Source of the DNA: Streptomyces roseifaciens
GTDB taxonomy: Bacteria; Actinomycetota; Actinomycetes; Streptomycetales; Streptomycetaceae
Length of the DNA: 64,000 nt
Direction: 5' to 3'
NCBI RefSeq assembly: GCF_001445655.1
Contig: NZ_LNBE01000002.1
Span: 372,001 to 436,000, forward strand
The position numbers and the translations under genes are program-made. Positions 1 through 8,417 of the stretch are shown here, in pieces; positions within the stretch are counted from its first letter, which is position 1, and each line of letters begins with the position of its first letter. The notes below the pieces were generated by a model. That model did not search any database, was not told the DNA's origin, and saw only the letters and a list, made by a program, of their open reading frames with translations.

Positions 1-162
1 GGCGGCCGTGCACTCGCCGCCGCCGATGCGTTCGAAGACGCCCAGCCGTACGGCGGTGCCCAGCGTCTGCGTGGCCATGTGGCCGAAGACCAGCTGCGCC
101 ACGGTGTTGCGCACGTGCCATTCGGCCGGTGCCTGCCCGTCGTCGCTTCCTGTCGTGGTCAT
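1..162 (-). CDS. O-methyltransferase, N-terminal part (runs off the window)
   Basis: Only the first 54 codons are inside the window. The ATG at 162 is preceded by a GGGAGG ribosome site. The N-terminus contains HVRNTVAQLVFGHMATQTLG followed by a VRLGVFERIGG stretch. That resembles the helical dimerisation domain at the start of actinobacterial small-molecule O-methyltransferases, where substrate specificity is set before the Rossmann-fold SAM domain. The catalytic half is not visible, so the substrate cannot be judged. It lies on the same strand as, and downstream of, a second methyltransferase, separated by a 46-bp palindrome that probably terminates one transcript or regulates the next. Confidence 0.6.
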   Translation of the reverse strand, partial: MTTTGSDDGQAPAEWHVRNTVAQLVFGHMATQTLGTAVRLGVFERIGGGECTAA

Positions 163-242
163 CGCGGCCCTCCCGTCATGGCGCCTTGCGGCACCCGTCA
201 ATGATCGTGCGGCATGCCGGGGCCGGTGGCGCGGGACGGCGG

Positions 243-288
243 TCGCCCGGCATTCGACTTAGGTAACCCTAAGTTGAATGCCGGGCGA
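243..288. promoter_or_regulatory. 46-bp near-perfect palindrome (operator or terminator)
   Basis: Arms 243-263 and 268-288 are complementary over 21 bases with a single mismatch and a TAAC centre. The core contains ACTTAGG and CCTAAGT half sites. It lies between the stop of one methyltransferase (303) and the start of the next (162), both on the minus strand. It could act as a rho-independent-like hairpin without a T tract, or as a large operator for the downstream gene. Confidence 0.6.
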
Positions 289-302
289 TCGGCAATGCTC
301 CG

Positions 303-1151
303 TCAGTTGCCGCCCTCCGGGCGCAGGCCGAAGTGCACCGTCTTCGCGGTCAGCAGGAACAGGTCCGCACGCCGGTCGATGCCCGCCGGGTCGGCCGGGT
401 CGAGCAGCCGGTCCAGCGTCGCCGCGTCCCCGTCGTCCAGGAGCTCGGTGCACATCCTGCGCTGCCGCTCCAGGGACTGCCGCACGGACTGCCGCGTCCG
501 CTCGTCGAGCGGTGCGGGACGGTCCACGAGGAAGGTCTTGCTGCGCACCTGCGCGAGCCCCGCGGCCCGCAGCATGCCGGGCCAGTCCTCGACCACGGCG
601 ACGGACCCGGGCAGTTCCTCCCGCATCCGGCTGTACCGTTCCGCCATCGCCACGTCCAGCCGGGCCTGCAGGCCGGGCCGCCCGAAGCCGAGGTCGCGCG
701 GCAGCGAGCGAGCCCGCATCTCGCCCTCGACGACGGCCAGCACGCCGCCGGGGGCGAGCAGCCCGGCGAGCCGGTCCAGGGCGTCCTGCTGATCGCCGAC
801 GTGGTGCACCACCTGCGCAGTCCACACCAGATCGGCCGTCCCCAGGCCGTCGATCCCCTCCGGGAACCCGGCCGCCCGGGTCCGCAGCCGGACCCCGAGC
901 CGGCCCGCCCGCTCCTCGGCGCGGGCCAGCAGCTCCGGCGACCCGTCCACGGCGACGACCTCGGCCTGCGGGAACGCCTGCGCCAAGCGGCAGGCCGCGA
1001 CGCCCGGGCCGCTGCCGATGTCGAGGATGCGCCGCGGCGCGCCGCCGGTCAGATGCCGCAACTCCTCGACGGCCTGCTGCACGTAGGGGCTGTGAGCCTC
1101 GCCCTCGAGCTCCAGCATGTCGGCCAGTGCGGCCCAGTCGAAGTCGTTCAC
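303..1151 (-). CDS. Class I SAM-dependent methyltransferase
   Basis: A 282-aa protein starting at GTG 1151, with GGGAGC eight bases upstream; the frame is open further upstream but that extension looks non-coding. Motif I is ILDIGSGPGVAACRLA, followed by an acidic residue at the end of strand 2 (VVAVDGSPE). Motif IV-like DLVWTAQVVHHV and the post-motif LLAPGGVLAVVEGE make this a Methyltransf_25/UbiE-type fold using S-adenosylmethionine. The acceptor is unknown. It is divergent from an XRE/cupin regulator whose promoter lies in the 117-bp gap, so that regulator may control it. Confidence 0.8.
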   Translation of the reverse strand: MNDFDWAALADMLELEGEAHSPYVQQAVEELRHLTGGAPRRILDIGSGPGVAACRLAQAFPQAEVVAVDGSPELLARAEERAGRLGVRLRTRAAGFPEGIDGLGTADLVWTAQVVHHVGDQQDALDRLAGLLAPGGVLAVVEGEMRARSLPRDLGFGRPGLQARLDVAMAERYSRMREELPGSVAVVEDWPGMLRAAGLAQVRSKTFLVDRPAPLDERTRQSVRQSLERQRRMCTELLDDGDAATLDRLLDPADPAGIDRRADLFLLTAKTVHFGLRPEGGN

Positions 1152-1233
1152 CGGATGTGCTCCCTCGGCTCGTCGGCCGGCTCCGCCGCCGGCTCGTCCC
1201 TCTGGCGCAGACTGTGCGGCCGGATGGCGATCC

Positions 1234-1262
1234 TTGACAAACCTTGTTGCTGTTTCTGCAAT
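1234..1262 (+). promoter_or_regulatory. Promoter of the XRE/cupin regulator (probable leaderless start)
   Basis: TTGACA at 1234-1239 and TGCAAT at 1257-1262 are 17 bp apart. The predicted transcription start falls at about 1268-1269, which is the A of the ATG at 1269. No Shine-Dalgarno sequence is present, consistent with a leaderless mRNA. Confidence 0.5.
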
Positions 1263-1268
1263 AGAGGC

Positions 1269-1838
1269 ATGGAAGAAGTGCTCGCCGCCGTCGGCCCCCG
1301 TCTCAAGAGCATCCGCCGGCAGCGTCAGTGCACTCTCGCGGCCCTGTCGGAGGCGACCGGCATCTCGGTCAGCACGCTGTCCCGGCTGGAGTCCGGGCAG
1401 CGCAAGCCGAGCCTGGAGCTGCTGCTGCCCATCGCGCACGCCCACCAGGTCCCCCTCGACGAGCTGGTGGGCGCGCCGCCCGTAGGTGATCCGCGCGTGC
1501 GGCTGAAGCCGGTCCGGCGCGGGGACTCCACGGTGGTGCCGCTGACCCAGCAGCCGGGCGGGCTGCAGGCGTTCAAGATGGTCATGGGCACCTCGCGCAG
1601 CCGCCCCGACCTCCGCACGCACGAGGGCTACGAGTGGCTGTACGTGCTCGGCGGCAGGCTGCGGCTGGTCCTCGCCGAGCACGACATCGTCCTCCAGGTG
1701 GGCGAGGCCGCCGAGTTCGACACCCGGGTGCCGCACTGGTTCGGCAGCACCGGGGACGCGCCGGTGGAGGTCCTCAGCCTGTTCGGGCCCCAGGGCGAGC
1801 GCATGCACGTCCGCGCCAAGCCCTCCGGCCAGGGCTGA
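1269..1838 (+). CDS. XRE-family transcriptional regulator with cupin domain
   Basis: A 189-aa DNA-binding protein. Residues about 10-65 form a lambda-repressor-like helix-turn-helix (LKSIRRQRQCTLAALSEATG, then SVSTLSRLESGQRKPSLELL). Residues about 105-180 form a small beta-barrel cupin (HEGYEWLYVLGGRLRLVL and EFDTRVPHWFG). This two-domain form is typical of regulators that sense a small metabolite in the cupin. The ATG at 1269 is chosen because the helix-turn-helix begins directly after it and a TTGACA promoter sits at leaderless distance. It is divergent from a methyltransferase, which is a plausible target. Confidence 0.85.
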   Translation: MEEVLAAVGPRLKSIRRQRQCTLAALSEATGISVSTLSRLESGQRKPSLELLLPIAHAHQVPLDELVGAPPVGDPRVRLKPVRRGDSTVVPLTQQPGGLQAFKMVMGTSRSRPDLRTHEGYEWLYVLGGRLRLVLAEHDIVLQVGEAAEFDTRVPHWFGSTGDAPVEVLSLFGPQGERMHVRAKPSGQG

Positions 1839-2008
1839 CACCGGCGCGGGGCGCGGCCCGGGCTGGACGTCTCCTCAAGCACCCGCCACCAGACTCCGGG
1901 CCGTGATGCCTGCGTTCCGGCCGTGACGTCCGCCGCCGTCCGCCGCCGCCCGCCCGGCGGCGATGCCGCGGGCCGCCCCGACATCCCGTACCCCTTGGAG
2001 ACCTCCCC

Positions 2009-3298
2009 GTGCGCTTCTTCGCCGACGTCACACCCCTGCGCCGCTCCGCGGACTTCCGCCGGCTGTGGTGCGGGAACACCGTGTCCTGGATGGGCCAGCA
2101 GATGACGGCGCTCGCCGTCTCCCTGCAGGTCTACGCGATCACCGGCTCCACGTTCTCGGTGGGCCTGGTCGGCCTGTGCTCCCTGGTCCCGCTGGTCGTG
2201 GCGGGCCTGTACGGCGGAGCCGTCGCCGACACCGTCGACCGGCGGGCCCTCGGCCTGGTCAGCGCGTCCGGCGCGGCGCTGCTGTCCGTCGTCCTGGCGG
2301 CCGCCGCGCTGCTCGGACTCCGGCAGGTGTGGCTCCTGTACACGGTCGTCGCCCTGCAGTCGGTCTGCTTCGCGATGAGCACCCCGGCCCGCAGCTCGAT
2401 GATCCCCAAGCTCCTGCCCCGGGAACAGCTCCCCGCCGCCAACGCCCTGTCCTCCCTGACGACCAACCTCGGCCTCATGGGCGGCCCCATGCTCGGCGGC
2501 GCCGTCGTCGGACTCTGGGGCTTCCAGGCCGCCTACCTGATCGACGTGGCCGCGTTCTCCGCCTCCCTGTACGCGATGTGGCGCCTGCCGTCGATGCGTC
2601 CCGAGCCGGCGGTGGCCACGGGGGCGGCCGGCGCGGTCGGGACGGCTGGTGCGGCCGGTGCCGCCACCGGCCGGCGGACACAGAGGCGCGCCTCCGTACG
2701 AGGCGGCCTGCGCTTCCTCGTCACCCGCCCCAACCTGCGCATCACGTTCCTCGCCGACCTGGCCGCCATGGTGCTGGCCCAGCCCCGGGCGCTCTTCCCG
2801 GCCATAGCGGGACTCTGGTACGGCGGTGACACGAAGACGGTCGGCCTGCTCGTCGCCGCGCCCGCCGTGGGAGCGGTGCTGGGCGGGCTGTTCTCCGGCT
2901 GGCTCGGCCGGATACACCGGCACGGACTCGCCGTGCTGCTCTCCGTCGCGGGCTGGGGAACGGCCGTCACCGTCTTCGGCCTGACCCGCAACCTCTGGCT
3001 CGGCCTGCTCTTCCTCGCCCTGGCCGGATGCGCCGACAGCATATCGGCGGTCTTCCGCACCACCATGCTCCAGGCGGCCACCCCGGACGACATGCGCGGC
3101 CGCCTCCAGGGCGTCTTCATCGTCGTGGTCGCGGGCGGGCCCCGGCTGGGGGACTTCCTCGCAGGCTCCGCCGCGGACCTCGCCTCACCCTCCTGGGCCG
3201 TCGTCGGCGGCGGCCTCGCCTGCCTGGCGGCGATCGCGTTCATCGCCACGCAGTGGCGCAACTTCGCGCGCTACGACGCGCGTTCCCCGCAGCCGTAG
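2009..3298 (+). CDS. MFS transporter (enterobactin-exporter-like, MFS_3)
   Basis: A 429-aa integral membrane protein with about 12 hydrophobic segments, starting at GTG 2009 behind GGAGACC. The N-terminus has FRRLWCGNTVSWMGQQMTAL, and the loop 2-3 motif GGAVADTVDRRALG fits the drug:H+ antiporter branch related to EntS. A Gly/Ala-rich cytoplasmic linker occurs between helices 6 and 7 (residues about 200-230). The probable role is export of a small molecule; substrate unknown. It follows the XRE regulator in the same direction after a 170-bp gap. The stop codon sits inside the first unit of a 17-bp tandem repeat. Confidence 0.85.
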   Translation: MRFFADVTPLRRSADFRRLWCGNTVSWMGQQMTALAVSLQVYAITGSTFSVGLVGLCSLVPLVVAGLYGGAVADTVDRRALGLVSASGAALLSVVLAAAALLGLRQVWLLYTVVALQSVCFAMSTPARSSMIPKLLPREQLPAANALSSLTTNLGLMGGPMLGGAVVGLWGFQAAYLIDVAAFSASLYAMWRLPSMRPEPAVATGAAGAVGTAGAAGAATGRRTQRRASVRGGLRFLVTRPNLRITFLADLAAMVLAQPRALFPAIAGLWYGGDTKTVGLLVAAPAVGAVLGGLFSGWLGRIHRHGLAVLLSVAGWGTAVTVFGLTRNLWLGLLFLALAGCADSISAVFRTTMLQAATPDDMRGRLQGVFIVVVAGGPRLGDFLAGSAADLASPSWAVVGGGLACLAAIAFIATQWRNFARYDARSPQP

Positions 3299-3366
3299 AA
3301 CGAACCCGGCCGTAGGACGAAGTCAGCCGTGGGACGGACTCGGCCGTAGGACGAACCCGTCCACGG
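3293..3366. repeat. 17-bp tandem repeat, four full units plus a partial
   Basis: CCGTAG-type unit starts recur at 3293, 3310, 3327, 3344 and 3361, exactly 17 bp apart, with consensus CCGTAGGACGAACTCGG. The first unit supplies the TAG stop of the MFS gene. The array fills the convergent gap to the ArsR-like gene. Confidence 0.8.
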
Positions 3367-3373
3367 ACCCGGC

Positions 3374-4360
3374 TCAGCCGGAGAACCGGCCTGCCAGCAG
3401 GCTCCCGAGCGCCGTGCGCCGGTGCAGCACCGCCCGTCCGGCCCGGACCGTCGCGATCAGCCCCGCGTCGCGCAGTGCGGCGGCGTGGGCGGAGGCGGTG
3501 GCGTTGCTGACGCCCAAGCGCCGGGCGAGGCCGCTGGTGGTGTGCTCCTGCACGAGCGCGAGCAGGATGTCGGTCCGGGTCCGCCCGAGCACCCCGGCCA
3601 GGGCGTCGTCCGCGCTTCCCGCCCCGCCCGTCGCCCCTGCTCCGTCCGGTGCGAGGGGCAGGCCGGGGCCGGCCGGATAGGTCAGGCCCAGGGGGCCGCC
3701 GGGCAGGTCGGCGAGAACAGGACGGCCGTTCCAGTGGAACGTGGGCAGGAGCAGGAGGCCGCGCCCGCGCAGCCGTACCTCCTGCTCGCCGGGAGCCTCG
3801 ATCTCCCAGACGTCCCCGCGCAGCCGGGTGCCGGGGACGAGGCCGGTGAGCGCGGCGCCGGTGCCGTGCTCGGCCACGGCCAGGGCGTGCCGGGCGAACT
3901 CGGCCCGGTGCAGGTCCTGGACCAGTGGCCACACGGGGCGCAGGACCGTCTCGAAGGCCGTGTGCTGGGCGTGGCGGATCAGCTGCCGGGCACCGGCGTC
4001 ACCCCGGTGCAGCTCGTGGATCCACGGCGGCACGGGGGCGGCGTGCCCGGCGTACACGCGCTCGATCTCGGAGCGGACCAGCTCCGGGCGCGCGGCGAGC
4101 ACGCTGTCGAGCGCGTCCTCGAGCGTGTCGCTGAACACGTCGAGGAAGCCCGGCGCCGCTCCCGCGGGGACGAGGTCCGCCAGCGGTTCGACGGAGGCCG
4201 GCAGGGAACGCAGCAGCCGCTGTCGCCAGCGGCCGAAGAGCAGTTGGTCGTCGCGGCGGAACGCCATCATGAACGCCGCGTTGAGCTCCTGCATCGGGGC
4301 CGGGCGGGGCGCGAACCGGACCCGCGCGAAGTCGGCGGCCGTGAAATGGATCCGGATCAC
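3374..4360 (-). CDS. ArsR-type winged-helix transcriptional regulator (DUF5937-like)
   Basis: A 328-aa protein. The N-terminal about 230 residues form an uncharacterised sensor region beginning VIRIHFTAADFARVRFAPRP. The C-terminal 75 residues are a winged helix (LGRTRTDILLALVQEHTTS, then LGVSNATASAHAAALRDAGL) of the ArsR/MarR kind. The start is GTG 4360, preceded by GGGGAG. The family is common in actinobacteria, usually beside a transporter or hydrolase it controls. Here it is divergent from a secreted hydrolase 160 bp away, the most likely target. No metal-binding Cys pattern is visible. Confidence 0.8.
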   Translation of the reverse strand: MIRIHFTAADFARVRFAPRPAPMQELNAAFMMAFRRDDQLLFGRWRQRLLRSLPASVEPLADLVPAGAAPGFLDVFSDTLEDALDSVLAARPELVRSEIERVYAGHAAPVPPWIHELHRGDAGARQLIRHAQHTAFETVLRPVWPLVQDLHRAEFARHALAVAEHGTGAALTGLVPGTRLRGDVWEIEAPGEQEVRLRGRGLLLLPTFHWNGRPVLADLPGGPLGLTYPAGPGLPLAPDGAGATGGAGSADDALAGVLGRTRTDILLALVQEHTTSGLARRLGVSNATASAHAAALRDAGLIATVRAGRAVLHRRTALGSLLAGRFSG

Positions 4361-4520
4361 TACTCTCCCCGGCGCCGCAGCGCCATCGTTTCGGGCAGGG
4401 CCTGAACGATCGACCGCGATCCCCGCCGGGCGCCAGCATGCAGGCGTGCCCCCGCCATTCACGCAGGGGGCCGCCGGGCGCCACAAGGGCCGGCGTCACA
4501 GTGGGCACCAGGGGAGAGTC

Positions 4521-5804
4521 ATGCGTCACTACAAAGCTCGTGAACAAGCCGGGGTGAGCCGGCGGGCCGTCACCAGGTCGGCCGTCCTGGCCGCCGCCCT
4601 GCTGCTCCCGGGAGGCCCCGGCGGAGTCGGCGGCCCCGGCGGAGCCGTCGCGCAGGCGCGGTCCGGGGCCGGGTCCGGGGCCGGCATCACCCTGCGGCTG
4701 CCGGCGCCGACGGGCCCGTACCGTACCGGGGTCACCACGCTGTACCTCGTCGACCGCTCGCGGCCCGACCCGTGGGAGCCGGGGATCCCCGTCCGGGAGG
4801 TGATGGCCACCGTCTTCTACCCGGCCCGCACCGTCCGCGGCTTCCCGGTCGCCCGGCAGATGAGCGCAGGCGCCGCCGGGTCCTTCGGGCTGGACGGGCA
4901 CAGAGTCCACCCGGAGCTGCCGCATGCCGGCGCCGACTGGTCGGCCACCACGACCCACTCGCACACGGGCGCCCCCGCGCAGGCCTCGCGCCGGCGGCCG
5001 GTGCTGCTGTACAGCCCCGGCGGCGGCGATCCGCGCACCATGGGCACCACGCTCGCCGAGGAACTGGCGAGCCACGGCTACGTGGTGGTGACCGTCGACC
5101 ACCCCGGCGATGCGAGTGAGGTGGAGTTCCCGTGCGCCATGACCGGACGGGACACGGTCCGCCCGACGATGCTGAGGGACGACCCCAGGAAGCGCCCGGA
5201 CTTCTTCCGCACCCTGATCGACACCCGTATCGCGGACACCCGCTTCGTCCTGGACCGGCTGCAGGCGCTCGCGGCCGGACGGAACCCGGACGCGGCCGGG
5301 CGCGCCCTGCCGGAACACCTCGGCCGGGCCCTGGACCTGCGGAGGGTCGGCGTCTACGGGCACTCGGCAGGCGGCACCACGGCCGCGGAGACGATGTACG
5401 AGGACCGGCGCATCGGCGCCGCGGTCAACCTGGAGGGCTACCTGGACCGGGCGCCGGAGGCGCCCGGCCGGGCGGGCGAGCCGTACCCGGTCGCCCGGCA
5501 CGGGTCGGACCGGCCGCTGCTCCTGCTGGGCACGGACGGCTTCCCGGGCAGGCAGGAGCTGGAGCCTTCCTGGCGGGCGGTGCTCGCCCGCTCGGGAGGG
5601 CGCGCCCAGCGCCGGCAGCTCGACGGCGCCGCGCACGGGGTGTTCACCGACTACGCCGCTCTGGCGCCCCAGTTGCAGGCCGCCGGGCTGATGACGGCGG
5701 CCGGCCGGGCCTCGCTGACCGGCCCGGCCGATCCCGCGCGGTCGGTGCCGGCCGTACGCCGCCACGTGCTCTCGTTCTTCGCCCGCCACCTGCCGGTGCG
5801 CTGA
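4521..5804 (+). CDS. Secreted alpha/beta hydrolase, PAF-acetylhydrolase-like
   Basis: A 427-aa protein starting at ATG 4521 after GGGGAGAGTC. The N-terminus SRRAVTRSAVLAAALLLPGG looks like a twin-arginine (Tat) or Sec signal peptide. The mature domain carries the nucleophile elbow GVYGHSAGG (Ser near residue 282), an upstream LLYSPGGGDPRTMGT oxyanion loop and a late DGAAHGVFTD segment holding the probable catalytic His. The layout matches the platelet-activating-factor acetylhydrolase isoform II fold found in extracellular lipases and PETase-like hydrolases. Substrate not predictable. Divergent from the ArsR-like regulator. Confidence 0.8.
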   Translation: MRHYKAREQAGVSRRAVTRSAVLAAALLLPGGPGGVGGPGGAVAQARSGAGSGAGITLRLPAPTGPYRTGVTTLYLVDRSRPDPWEPGIPVREVMATVFYPARTVRGFPVARQMSAGAAGSFGLDGHRVHPELPHAGADWSATTTHSHTGAPAQASRRRPVLLYSPGGGDPRTMGTTLAEELASHGYVVVTVDHPGDASEVEFPCAMTGRDTVRPTMLRDDPRKRPDFFRTLIDTRIADTRFVLDRLQALAAGRNPDAAGRALPEHLGRALDLRRVGVYGHSAGGTTAAETMYEDRRIGAAVNLEGYLDRAPEAPGRAGEPYPVARHGSDRPLLLLGTDGFPGRQELEPSWRAVLARSGGRAQRRQLDGAAHGVFTDYAALAPQLQAAGLMTAAGRASLTGPADPARSVPAVRRHVLSFFARHLPVR

Positions 5805-5822
5805 GCGGGTACTGCCCGGGGG

Positions 5823-7568
5823 TCACGGCGCCGAGTGCCGCACGGCGGACGGCGGGCCGCCGCCGAACGAGGCCAGCGCGTGGACCAGTTCCACCCGGGA
5901 GCGGACCCCGAGCGCCGCGAAGACGTTGCGCAGGTGGTGGTCGACGGTCCGGTGGCTCAGCGCGAGGAGGGCGGCCACCTCGCGGTTGGTGCGGCCTTCG
6001 GCCACGTGCCGCGCCACCCGCAGCTGCTGCGGGGTGAGGCCGGCCGGGCAGCGGGGGCGGGGGCCGCCGCCCGGCTCCGCCTGGCCGGCCGCCCGCATCT
6101 CCTCGCGGGCCCGCTCCGCCCACACGTCGGCTCCGCACGCCTCGAACAGCAGCATGGCGCCGCGCAGGTGCCCGCGGGCGTCGGCCGGCCGGCGCAGGCG
6201 CCGCAGCGCCATGCCGAACGCCAGCTTCGTACGGGCCTGTGAGAACTCGGAGCCCACCCGCTCCACCAGCGCCAGCGCCCGGTCGAAGCACGGGTCCGCG
6301 GTGGCCGGCGCGGCGGTGGCCGACAGCACGGCCCGGCAGTGCAGGGCCGCGGCCCGGGCCCGCTGGTCGCCGGTGACCGCCGCCCAGTCCTCCAGGGTCC
6401 GCAGGATCAGCCGGGCCTGGCGGCAGGCGCGCTTGCGGGCCGGGGCGGGGAGTTCGGCGACGGCCAGGGCGACGGCCTCCACGAAGGAGGGGATGACGTG
6501 CAGGCGCCAGGCGAAGTGGTGCACCCCCGACTCGCCCAGGACGAGGGGGCGCAGCCGCTCGACGGCCTCCCGCGGCTGCTGGTGCGCGAGGTCCAGCCGG
6601 CCCAGGCTCCACGTCGCGAGCAGCGCGGGGACCATCAGGCCGTGGGCCTGCGCCGTGCCGAGCGCCCACCGGGCGTGGTCGCGGCAGGCGGCGGCGTCCC
6701 CGCGGATCGCCGCGGTCATGGCGAGCGTGCTGCGCAGCTGCGCCGCGGCGTTGGGCCGGCCGGCGGCGAGGGCGGCCTCCAGGCCCCGCCCGGCGTGGGA
6801 TGCGGCGCGGGCGTGGTTGTCGGCGACGAGTTCCACCAGCGCGAGGAGGCCGAGGAGTTCCGGCGTCGCCCGCTGCGGCGCTGCGGCCCGGGTCAGGGCG
6901 CGGGTGGCCAGGTCCCGGGCGTGCGACACCTCGCCCAGCATGAGGGCGGCGCGGCAGGCGTGGACGAGCGTGTGCGTACGGCCGTCCGCCGCGGGCACGC
7001 CGCCGGACGCCGCGCGGAGCAGCGGGACGGACAGCGCGTGCTCGCCGCGCAGGGCCGCGGCGATGCCCCGGTAGTAGTCGCGTACGACCGGGGGCGCCGC
7101 GGTGTGGCCGCCGATGCGCTCGGCGGCCCCCGCGTATCCGGTCCGGTCGCCGGCGGTCCAGCTCGCCTCCGCGGAGTGGAGGAGGGCGGCGAGCTCCTCG
7201 TCCGTGCGGTTCGCGTGCCGGAACAGCGCGGCGGCGAGGCGCAGGGCTTCGCGCGCGTTGATCACTTCGCCGGTGCGCCAGGAGCGCAGGCCGCGGGCGA
7301 GTTCCTGCTGTCCGCGGGCGGCGGAGGCGGCCTTCTGCCGTACGGACAGCGTGCGCAGGACCGTGGCGCGCCGGGAGAGCCCGGCCAGCTGGGCGTGGTC
7401 CGCGGCCGCCACGAGGAGCCGGTCGCGCGTGCCGTCCTCCTCCGTGCGCCCGGCGGCCCGCAGGAGGGCGGACGAGCACCGTACGTGCAGGCGCCGCGTG
7501 GTGCCCGCTCTGCCGGCGGCCGGCCGGGGGCGGGAGCGAGGAGGGCGTACGGCCTGGGAGTCGCGCAC
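5823..7568 (-). CDS. LuxR-family regulator lacking the LAL ATPase domain
   Basis: A 581-aa protein starting at GTG 7568 with GAGGAG upstream. Residues about 505-570 are a LuxR helix-turn-helix (LTPQQLRVARHVAEGRTNRE, then LSHRTVDHHLRNVFAALGV). The preceding about 450 residues are Ala/Arg-rich helices resembling the TPR-like arm of LAL (MalT-like) regulators. The N-terminal Walker-type ATPase of full-length LALs (usually 900 aa or more) is absent, so it is either a naturally short family member or a truncated LAL. Divergent from the secreted lipase gene, which it may control. Its 3' end lies 18 bp from the convergent hydrolase. Confidence 0.8.
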   Translation of the reverse strand: MRDSQAVRPPRSRPRPAAGRAGTTRRLHVRCSSALLRAAGRTEEDGTRDRLLVAAADHAQLAGLSRRATVLRTLSVRQKAASAARGQQELARGLRSWRTGEVINAREALRLAAALFRHANRTDEELAALLHSAEASWTAGDRTGYAGAAERIGGHTAAPPVVRDYYRGIAAALRGEHALSVPLLRAASGGVPAADGRTHTLVHACRAALMLGEVSHARDLATRALTRAAAPQRATPELLGLLALVELVADNHARAASHAGRGLEAALAAGRPNAAAQLRSTLAMTAAIRGDAAACRDHARWALGTAQAHGLMVPALLATWSLGRLDLAHQQPREAVERLRPLVLGESGVHHFAWRLHVIPSFVEAVALAVAELPAPARKRACRQARLILRTLEDWAAVTGDQRARAAALHCRAVLSATAAPATADPCFDRALALVERVGSEFSQARTKLAFGMALRRLRRPADARGHLRGAMLLFEACGADVWAERAREEMRAAGQAEPGGGPRPRCPAGLTPQQLRVARHVAEGRTNREVAALLALSHRTVDHHLRNVFAALGVRSRVELVHALASFGGGPPSAVRHSAP

Positions 7569-7730
7569 GGTTGCTCCTCGTCGTTCCGGGGGCGGCGGGA
7601 AAGGCGGTGCGTTGCCAGCAAGTTACCCGCAAGTAAAACCACCGGGTAGGCGATTTCGCCGATGCGTGGCCCCGGGATGCGGACGCATGCTCTCCGCAGC
7701 CGCTCGGCAGTCCACTCCCTGGAGGACCGT

Positions 7731-8417
7731 ATGCGAAAGCTCAGCCGCGCCCTGGCCCTGACGGCAGCCGTGGCCGCCGTCCTGACGACCGGGCCCGTCG
7801 GCACCGGCAGCGCCGAGGCCGCCCCCGCGCGCACTCCCGTCGTGTTCGTCCACGGCTACCTCAGCGGCGCCGTGATCTGGGACCCGGCCCGCACCGCCTT
7901 CCGCAGTGCGGGCTACAAGGACGGCGAACTCTTCTCGTACTCCTACGACTTCCTCGCCTCGAACGAGGCGAGCGCCCGCGGGCTGGCGGGCTTCGTCGCG
8001 AAGGTGAAGAAGGACACCGGGGCGCAGAAGGTCGACATCGTGAACCACTCCATGGGCGGCCTGGTCTCCCTCTGGTACGCCAAGGAGCTGGGCGGCGCCG
8101 CGGACATCAAGCACATGGCGTCGCTGGCGGGGAGCAACCACGGCACGTACACCGCCGGGCTCTGCAGCCTGGCCTCCGCCTCCTGCCGGGAGATGACGCC
8201 CGGCTCGGCCTTCCTCGGCAGACTGGCCTCCGGTGACGAGACGCCCGGAGCCGTCGGCTACCGCACCTGGTACTCGCCGTGCGACGGGGTGATCAACCCC
8301 TTCACGAGCACCGTGCTGAACGGCGCGGTCAACACCCTGCTCCCGTGCGTGACGCACCTGGGGTTCCTGACCGACGCGGGGCTGCTGTCCCAGGTGGCCT
8401 CCTACCTCAAGGAGTGA
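7731..8417 (+). CDS. Secreted lipase/esterase (alpha/beta hydrolase)
   Basis: A 228-aa precursor. The ATG at 7731 follows GGAGG. A Sec signal peptide ends near GSAEAAPA (residue about 31). The mature enzyme has the oxyanion motif PVVFVHGYLSG, the nucleophile NHSMGGLVS and a downstream SPCDGVINP / CVTHLGF pair supplying probable catalytic Asp and His. Four Cys suggest two disulfides. It resembles small extracellular lipases of Streptomyces (EstA/LipB-like). Its last 11 bases overlap the convergent lipoprotein gene. Confidence 0.85.
   Translation: MRKLSRALALTAAVAAVLTTGPVGTGSAEAAPARTPVVFVHGYLSGAVIWDPARTAFRSAGYKDGELFSYSYDFLASNEASARGLAGFVAKVKKDTGAQKVDIVNHSMGGLVSLWYAKELGGAADIKHMASLAGSNHGTYTAGLCSLASASCREMTPGSAFLGRLASGDETPGAVGYRTWYSPCDGVINPFTSTVLNGAVNTLLPCVTHLGFLTDAGLLSQVASYLKE

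Noticed and set aside
243..288. Iron box for DmdR1/IdeR
   Set aside because: TTAGG and CCTAA half sites are present but only 4 bp apart, not the 9-bp spacing of the 19-bp consensus, and no iron gene adjoins.
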